From: Myxococcales bacterium
GTDB taxonomy: Bacteria; Myxococcota_A; Polyangia; Polyangiales; JADJMO01
Reading direction: 5' to 3'
Length of the DNA stretch: 64,000 nt
NCBI GenBank assembly: GCA_016709545.1
Contig: JADJMO010000034.1
Location: 1-64,000 of the forward strand
Shown: positions 59,330-64,000 of the stretch, piece by piece
Numbering within the stretch: the stretch's first letter is position 1
How the letters are laid out: every line of letters begins with the position of its first letter
Notes under the pieces: model-generated
Databases searched by the model: none
Seen by the model: the letters and a program-made list of their open reading frames with translations, nothing else
What the model was told of the DNA's origin: nothing
Translations under genes and position numbers: made by a program

Positions 59330-60049
59330 ATGCGCCTCGTCCCGCTCGCGATCTGTCTGCTCGTCCCCACCCTCACGGCTGTCGACGCCGATGCGTGCGG
59401 CCTCTCGCCGCCGATCGGCCCGAACGGGCTGCCGGGCGTGTGCCGGGGCGAGAGCTCGACCGTTCGGGTGCGCGTCGGGCTCTCGGTGGGTGGGACCGCG
59501 ACGAAGATCAAATTCGGTGACGAGCGCGCCGACCTCCTGCAGGGCGCCACCGTGGCGACGCTCGACGTCTCCCCGCTAGACGCACTCACCCTCAGCGGGG
59601 CGTTCGGCGCCGCCCTCGGGGGCCGGGTCGACTTCCGCGAGGTCCGGCACGATCTCCGCCCCGGCTACCTCGGGGGCCTCGGCGTCTCCTACCGGCTGCT
59701 GGACGGGCGCGGAGCGCTGCCGTTCGCCCACGCCTCCTTCACCTACTCGATCGCGCGCGCCACGACCCGCGCGCCCGACGCGACCGAGGCCACGTTCACC
59801 TCGAAGGACTGGCGGGTGGGGCTCTCGATCGGCAAGGTCGTCTTCGGCCGGGTGGCACCCTACGTGGTCGGGCGCTTCTTCGGCGCGGGCACCGACTGGA
59901 GCGTCGGCGGCGGCAAGGGCTCCGACGCCTTTCGCTATCACGTCGGCGTGGGCAGCGCGTTCGCGCTCGGGGACCACCTCGACGGGTTGCTGGAGGCCGC
60001 TGTGCTCGGAGAGCGGCGGCTCAGCGTCGGTCTCGGCTGGACGCTGTAG
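59330..60049 (+). CDS. Exported outer-membrane beta-barrel-like protein
   Basis: A 239-residue protein with a signal peptide (RLVPLAICLLVPTLTAVDADA) and regular amphipathic strands of alternating residues (VRVRVGLSVGGTATKI, PYVVGRFFGAGTDWSV, YHVGVGSAFALGDHL) ending in LSVGLGWTL, close to the aromatic terminal strand of outer-membrane barrels. Family and role unknown. Confidence 0.7.
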   Translation: MRLVPLAICLLVPTLTAVDADACGLSPPIGPNGLPGVCRGESSTVRVRVGLSVGGTATKIKFGDERADLLQGATVATLDVSPLDALTLSGAFGAALGGRVDFREVRHDLRPGYLGGLGVSYRLLDGRGALPFAHASFTYSIARATTRAPDATEATFTSKDWRVGLSIGKVVFGRVAPYVVGRFFGAGTDWSVGGGKGSDAFRYHVGVGSAFALGDHLDGLLEAAVLGERRLSVGLGWTL

Positions 60050-60052
60050 CGA

Positions 60053-62317
60053 TCAGCCGAGCTGCTTCTTCAGGATCTCGTTGACCACCTTGGGGTTTGC
60101 GCGGCCCTGCAGGGACTTGATGACCATGCCCACGAGCGCGCCGACCACGTTGGCGTTGCCGGCCTTGTAGCGGGCGACGGTGTCGGGGTTGTCGGCGAGC
60201 ACCTGGGCGACGGCGGCCTCGACGGCCCCGGCGTCGCTCACCTGGGAGAGGCCCTTCTCCTTCACGATCTCCGCGGGGCGCGCGCCGCGCACGAACATCT
60301 CGGCGAGCACCTCCTTGGCGAGCTTGGTCGAGAGCGTGCCGCTCGCGACGAGCGGCGGGAGTTCCCCGAGAGCGGCCCCGTCGAACGGTGCCTTCTCGAG
60401 GCGACGCGCGCGCAGCTCGCGCACGACGTCGTTGGCGAGGAGGCTCGCGATGGGCTTCGCCGCGGCGCCCGCCGCGAGAGCTCCCTCGAACAGCGCAGCC
60501 AGCGCGGGCTCGCTGCTGATCACGCGGGCCTCGTCGGCCGAGAGCGCGTGCTGCTCGGCGAGGGCCTTGGCGGCGGGCGTGAGCTCCTTGGCGTCGCCCT
60601 TCGGCGCGGCGGCCTTGGCCTCTCTGGGCTTCGCTTCGGCCTTCACGGGCTCGCTCTTGCCGACCAGCTTCGCCCAGCCGTCCTTGAGGGCGACGGTGCG
60701 GTTGAAGACCGGCGCGCCGGGGCGCGTGTCGGGGTCGACGAAGAAGAAGCCGACGCGCTCGAACTGGTAGTGCTGCCCCTCGGCCGCGCTCGACAGGGAC
60801 GGCTCCACCTTGGCCTGCACCACCGAGAGCGAGTCGGGGTTGAGATCCTCGAGGAAGTCGCGGCCGCCGTCACCAGGGCTCTCCACGCGACACAGCCGGT
60901 CGTAGATGCGCACCTCGGCGTCGAGGGCGTGCGCCGCGCTCACCCACTGGATGGTGCCGGCGACCTTCTCGCCCGCGGGCGCGGAGCCGCCGCGCGTGGC
61001 CGGGTCGTAGGTGCACACGAGGCGCGCGAGGTCGCCGTTGGCGTCCTTGATCACCTCCTTGCAGGTGACCACGTACGCGTGGCGGAGCCGCACGCGCTTG
61101 CCCGGCGAGAGGCGATGGAAATCTTTGGGCGGGTTCTCCAGGAAATCGTCGCGATCGACGTAGATCGTGCGGGAGAACGGGACCTTGCGGGAGCCCTCCT
61201 TCGGGACGTCGTGCGGCCAGTAGGGCGCGTCGAGCTGCTCGACCTCGCCCTCGGGGTAGTTCTCGATGAGCACCTCGATCGGCTTGAGGACGGCCATCAC
61301 GCGCGGGGAGCGCTGGTTCAGGTCCTCGCGGATCACGTGCTCGAGGAGCGCCATGTCGACGATGGAGAGGTTCTTGGCGACGCCGATGCGGCTGCAGAAC
61401 TCGGCGATCGCCTCCCTGGTCACCCCACGACGACGCAGGCCGGCGATGGTGGGCATGCGCGGGTCGTCCCAGCCGCGCACGAGCTTCTTCTCGACGAGCT
61501 CGAGCAGGCGGCGCTTGCTCATCACCGTGTACGAGAGGTTGAGCCGCGCGAACTCGGTCTGGCGCGGCACGTGCGGCACCTCGGTCGCGGCGACCACCCA
61601 GTCGTAGAGCTCGCGCGCGCTCTCGAACTCCATCGTGCACAGCGAGTGCGTGATCTTCTCGAACGAGTCGCTGAGGCAGTGCGCGTAGTCGTAGAGCGGG
61701 TAGATGCACCACGCGTCGCCCGTGCGGTAGTGGTGGGCGTGCTTGATCCGGTAGAGCGGCGGGTCGCGCATCTTCATGTTGGGCGACGCCATGTCGATCT
61801 TCGCGCGCAGCGTGCAGCTGCCCTCCTTGAACTCGCCCTTGCGCATGCGGCGGAAGCGGTCGAGGTTCTCCTCGACCGAACGGTTGCGATACGGGCTCTC
61901 CTTGCCGGGCTCGCCGACCTTGCCGCGGTACTCGCCCATGTCGGCCTCGGTGAGGTCGCACACGTAGGCGCGGCCCTTCTGGATGAGACCCTCCGCGAGC
62001 TCGTAGAGGCGCTCGTAGTAGTCGGAGGCGTAGAACATGTTCTGCCCCCACTCGAACCCGAGCCAGCGCACGTCGCGCTGGATGGCGGCGACGTACTCCG
62101 GGTCCTCCGTGGTCGGGTTGGTGTCGTCCATGCGGAGGTGACACACGCCGCCGAACTGCTTGGCGATGCCGAAGTTGAGGTGGATCGACTTGGCGTGCCC
62201 GATGTGGAGGTAGCCGTTGGGCTCGGGCGGGAAGCGCGTGCACACGCGGCCGTCGTGGAGGCCGGCCGCCACGTCGGCGCCGATCATGTCGCGGATGAAG
62301 TCGCTCGGCTCGGTCAT
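60053..62317 (-). CDS. glnS: Glutaminyl-tRNA synthetase with C-terminal GatB/YqeY-like domain
   Basis: A 754-residue class I aminoacyl-tRNA synthetase: HIGH at residues 38-41 (PEPNGYLHIGHAKS), KMSKS-equivalent VMSKR near residue 266, the GlnRS-specific MDDTNPTTED, and anticodon-binding beta-barrels to about residue 560. A Lys/Ala/Pro linker leads to about 175 residues of the tRNA-binding tail shared with GatB and YqeY (VGALVGMVIKSLQGRANPKVVNEILKKQLG at the very end). GlnRS with this tail is known from Deinococcus. Start ATG with TAGAGT 9 nt upstream. Confidence 0.95.
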   Translation of the reverse strand: MTEPSDFIRDMIGADVAAGLHDGRVCTRFPPEPNGYLHIGHAKSIHLNFGIAKQFGGVCHLRMDDTNPTTEDPEYVAAIQRDVRWLGFEWGQNMFYASDYYERLYELAEGLIQKGRAYVCDLTEADMGEYRGKVGEPGKESPYRNRSVEENLDRFRRMRKGEFKEGSCTLRAKIDMASPNMKMRDPPLYRIKHAHHYRTGDAWCIYPLYDYAHCLSDSFEKITHSLCTMEFESARELYDWVVAATEVPHVPRQTEFARLNLSYTVMSKRRLLELVEKKLVRGWDDPRMPTIAGLRRRGVTREAIAEFCSRIGVAKNLSIVDMALLEHVIREDLNQRSPRVMAVLKPIEVLIENYPEGEVEQLDAPYWPHDVPKEGSRKVPFSRTIYVDRDDFLENPPKDFHRLSPGKRVRLRHAYVVTCKEVIKDANGDLARLVCTYDPATRGGSAPAGEKVAGTIQWVSAAHALDAEVRIYDRLCRVESPGDGGRDFLEDLNPDSLSVVQAKVEPSLSSAAEGQHYQFERVGFFFVDPDTRPGAPVFNRTVALKDGWAKLVGKSEPVKAEAKPREAKAAAPKGDAKELTPAAKALAEQHALSADEARVISSEPALAALFEGALAAGAAAKPIASLLANDVVRELRARRLEKAPFDGAALGELPPLVASGTLSTKLAKEVLAEMFVRGARPAEIVKEKGLSQVSDAGAVEAAVAQVLADNPDTVARYKAGNANVVGALVGMVIKSLQGRANPKVVNEILKKQLG

Positions 62318-62465
62318 GGAGCCGCGACTCTAGCAGCCCGAGGGCCATCGAAGAATGGCGCTCGGGCTCGAGACCAAGCACCGGCCAACGTAGAGGCTGT
62401 TCTCTGGGCTCGCGAAGTGGGGCCGCTCCGAGGCTCGAAATGTGGCCTTCCGTACGAACCGTTGG

Positions 62466-62522
62466 AGCCCGCCGCGAGGCGGGCTTGCCCCCGCAGTCGG
62501 TGCCCCGTGCTTCAGCACGGGG
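62466..62522 (-). repeat. REP element R4 (compensatory stem change)
   Basis: On the minus strand the first hairpin reads CCCCGTGCT-GA-AGCACGGGG, where a G-C pair of R1 is replaced by T-A on both sides, so pairing is kept. The inner stem of part 2 (AGCCCGCC/GGCGGGCT) is kept; the outer stem is not evident. It lies between glnS and the 3' end of glmS; 62318-62465 otherwise shows no gene. Confidence 0.88.
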
Positions 62523-62540
62523 GCCTTCGAGACGAGCAGC

Positions 62541-64000
62541 CTAGTCCACGGTGATCGACTTGCTCACGTTCTTGGGCACGTCGGGGTGGACGCCGTGGTC
62601 CTCGACGCCGAGGCGGTCGAGGTAGCGCTTCTTGAGCAGGCTCATCTCGAGCGCCAGACGCTGCAGCACCACCGTCGCGGAGAAGGTGGTGAGGAGGGTG
62701 TCGTTGGTGCGCGGGAGCGCGACGAACACGGACTGGTACGACGGGTTGTCGACCGGCGCCTTGGTGGCCGCGCCGCGCAGGGCGGGGTGCTCCTCGGCGA
62801 TCATGACCGTGCGCGAGCCGCGGATCTTGTGGGTGTTCACCTGCGAGACGGTGAGCGCGACGTCGCGCTCGTCGGGGCCCGTCACGTAGATGAGCGGGTA
62901 GTCGGCGTAGAGCTCGCGGACCAGCGCCGCGCGGTCGAACGTGCGCTCGAACACCGCGCGCTCGGCCTCGGTGAGCGAGAACGGCGTCTGCGTGGAGAGC
63001 ACGCTCTCGGTCGCGACCTGCACGAGGCGGCGCAGCGAGTCGGGCCCGAGCCCGGCGCTCGCCGCGGCCACGGCCAGCGCCTCGAGCGTGCGCCCGAGGT
63101 GCTCGAGCATGTGGGCCACCTCGGCCGGACCGAGCACGGTGTTGAACCCGAGGATGGTGTTGGGGCCGTGCTTGAACTCCGAGGCCTCGAAGCCCTCGGT
63201 GTGGTTGAGCAGCACCTCGCGGATCTTGAGCGCGCCCTCCTTGGCGACGGCGGTGAGGCGGGTCGCGAGGATGTGGATGCTCGGGCAGAGGAACAGCTGC
63301 TTGGCGGCGACGGCCACGTCGGCCTGGGTGACCTCGACCGTCTCGCGGATGAGCGCGGGCAGGGTGCGGAGGTTCTCGCGACGCACCTCGAGGTCGCGCG
63401 CGGTGGCCTTGCGCGCGGCCTCGTCGGAAATGGTGTCGAGCCGCCGGGTCGCGAACCGCAGCGCGAGGCAATAGAACACGACCAGCTGGTTCATGAAGCT
63501 CTTGGTCGCGGGCACCGCGATTTCGGGCCCGCAGCGGAGCGGGATGACGAGATCGCACTTCTCCTGCGCGAGCGTGGAGTTCACGTTGTTGACGAGGCCG
63601 ACGCGCTTGATGTCGTGCCCGGACGCGATGACGTCGTTGAGCACGTCGATCAGGTCCTTGGTCTCGCCGCTCTGGCTGACCGCGATGACGAGGTCGTGGT
63701 CGGCGAGCGACCGCGCGGACTGACCGCGGAACTCGCCGGGGAGGACGGGCAGGAGCTCCACGTGGGCGAGCTCGTTCCAGAACAGCGCGGCGGCCTTGGC
63801 CGCGTGGTAGCTGCTGCCGCAGCAGATCACGTAGATGCGGCCGCCGTGGGCCATGGCGTCGAGGCAGATGTCGGCGAAGCGCGCGATGGTCTTCTCGTGC
63901 TCGCGGACCTCGGCGGCCTCGAGCAGCGCGTCGATCAGGCGCACCGCGAGGACGTCGTTCTCGCCCCGGGCCATCGGCAAGAGGTCGGTGAGAAAGCCGG
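62541..64000 (-). CDS. glmS: Glucosamine-fructose-6-phosphate aminotransferase, C-terminal SIS part (partial)
   Basis: The sugar isomerase half of GlmS, running off the right edge (the frame stays open to 64000). SIS domain 1 has CGSSYHAAKAAALFWNEL and AVSQSGETKDLIDVL; SIS domain 2 has LATRLTAVAKEGALKIREVLLNHTEGFEASEFKHGP, the family site for isomerisation; the end reads KNVSKSITVD, typical of GlmS. It makes glucosamine-6-phosphate for peptidoglycan and LPS. A longer segment than usual (about 120 residues) separates the SIS2 core from the C-tail. Confidence 0.9.
   Translation of the reverse strand, partial: GFLTDLLPMARGENDVLAVRLIDALLEAAEVREHEKTIARFADICLDAMAHGGRIYVICCGSSYHAAKAAALFWNELAHVELLPVLPGEFRGQSARSLADHDLVIAVSQSGETKDLIDVLNDVIASGHDIKRVGLVNNVNSTLAQEKCDLVIPLRCGPEIAVPATKSFMNQLVVFYCLALRFATRRLDTISDEAARKATARDLEVRRENLRTLPALIRETVEVTQADVAVAAKQLFLCPSIHILATRLTAVAKEGALKIREVLLNHTEGFEASEFKHGPNTILGFNTVLGPAEVAHMLEHLGRTLEALAVAAASAGLGPDSLRRLVQVATESVLSTQTPFSLTEAERAVFERTFDRAALVRELYADYPLIYVTGPDERDVALTVSQVNTHKIRGSRTVMIAEEHPALRGAATKAPVDNPSYQSVFVALPRTNDTLLTTFSATVVLQRLALEMSLLKKRYLDRLGVEDHGVHPDVPKNVSKSITVD

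Overview
The window is very GC-rich and looks chromosomal, from a myxobacterium-like organism (Myxococcota). The support is: MYXO-CTERM-type sorting tails, Myxococcus-type Cys-rich repeat proteins with Asp/Thr-rich linkers, many secreted lipoproteins, a degenerate Hanks-type kinase receptor, multi-PAS hybrid histidine kinases, a DUF2062-methyltransferase fusion and a GlnRS with a GatB/YqeY-like tail. Housekeeping anchors are tRNA-Val(TAC), tRNA-Asp(GTC), lon, pfk, scpA, glnS and the SIS half of glmS, which runs off the right edge.

Layout. 0-9.5 kb: pseudokinase receptor, TerB-like protein, a 1.8-thousand-residue TPR protein, small membrane protein, RarD-type transporter. 9.5-20 kb: two-tRNA operon with clear promoter and terminator, secreted beta-helix protein, a 101-bp tandem repeat behind lon, lon, a secreted FGE-like protein, two Cys-rich lipoproteins, SDR plus thioredoxin-like lipoprotein, proline iminopeptidase. 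20-29 kb: secreted amidotransferase-like protein, UbiB-family kinase, PLD-like lipoprotein, WGR protein, and a three-gene MacAB-type exporter with overlapping stop/start codons. 29-38 kb: saccharopine-dehydrogenase-like / FGGY kinase / TetR operon behind a 16-bp palindrome, KAS III-like gene, a poly-G tract, and a translationally coupled sensor kinase plus ThDP-enzyme pair. 37-46.9 kb: response regulator plus hybrid kinase, rhodanese-like Tat lipoprotein, pfk, a REP/RAYT cluster, SprT-like protease, SDR, fRMsr. 46.9-50.3 kb: a mobile-element graveyard (decayed IS110, decayed IS4-type element, orphan antitoxin). 50.3-64 kb: degenerate GGDEF protein, SGNH lipoprotein, B12/radical SAM protein, triple palindrome, TPR/HEAT plus VWA pair, DUF2062-methyltransferase, scpA, outer-membrane barrel, glnS, glmS.

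The most striking signal is a family of structured REP elements (43.8, 44.4, 48.5/50.0 and 62.5 kb). An IS4-type element sits exactly in the loop of one REP hairpin, flanked by the 9-bp duplication GGCTGAAGC. A second REP 4 kb away carries the same 9-mer in tandem with no element between, which looks like the footprint of an insertion and excision at the same position. A RAYT-like transposase lies between two inverted REPs. Eight otherwise intact genes carry single frame breaks (nine in all), most simply read as sequence indel errors; several catalytic and sorting motifs reappear when the frame is corrected.
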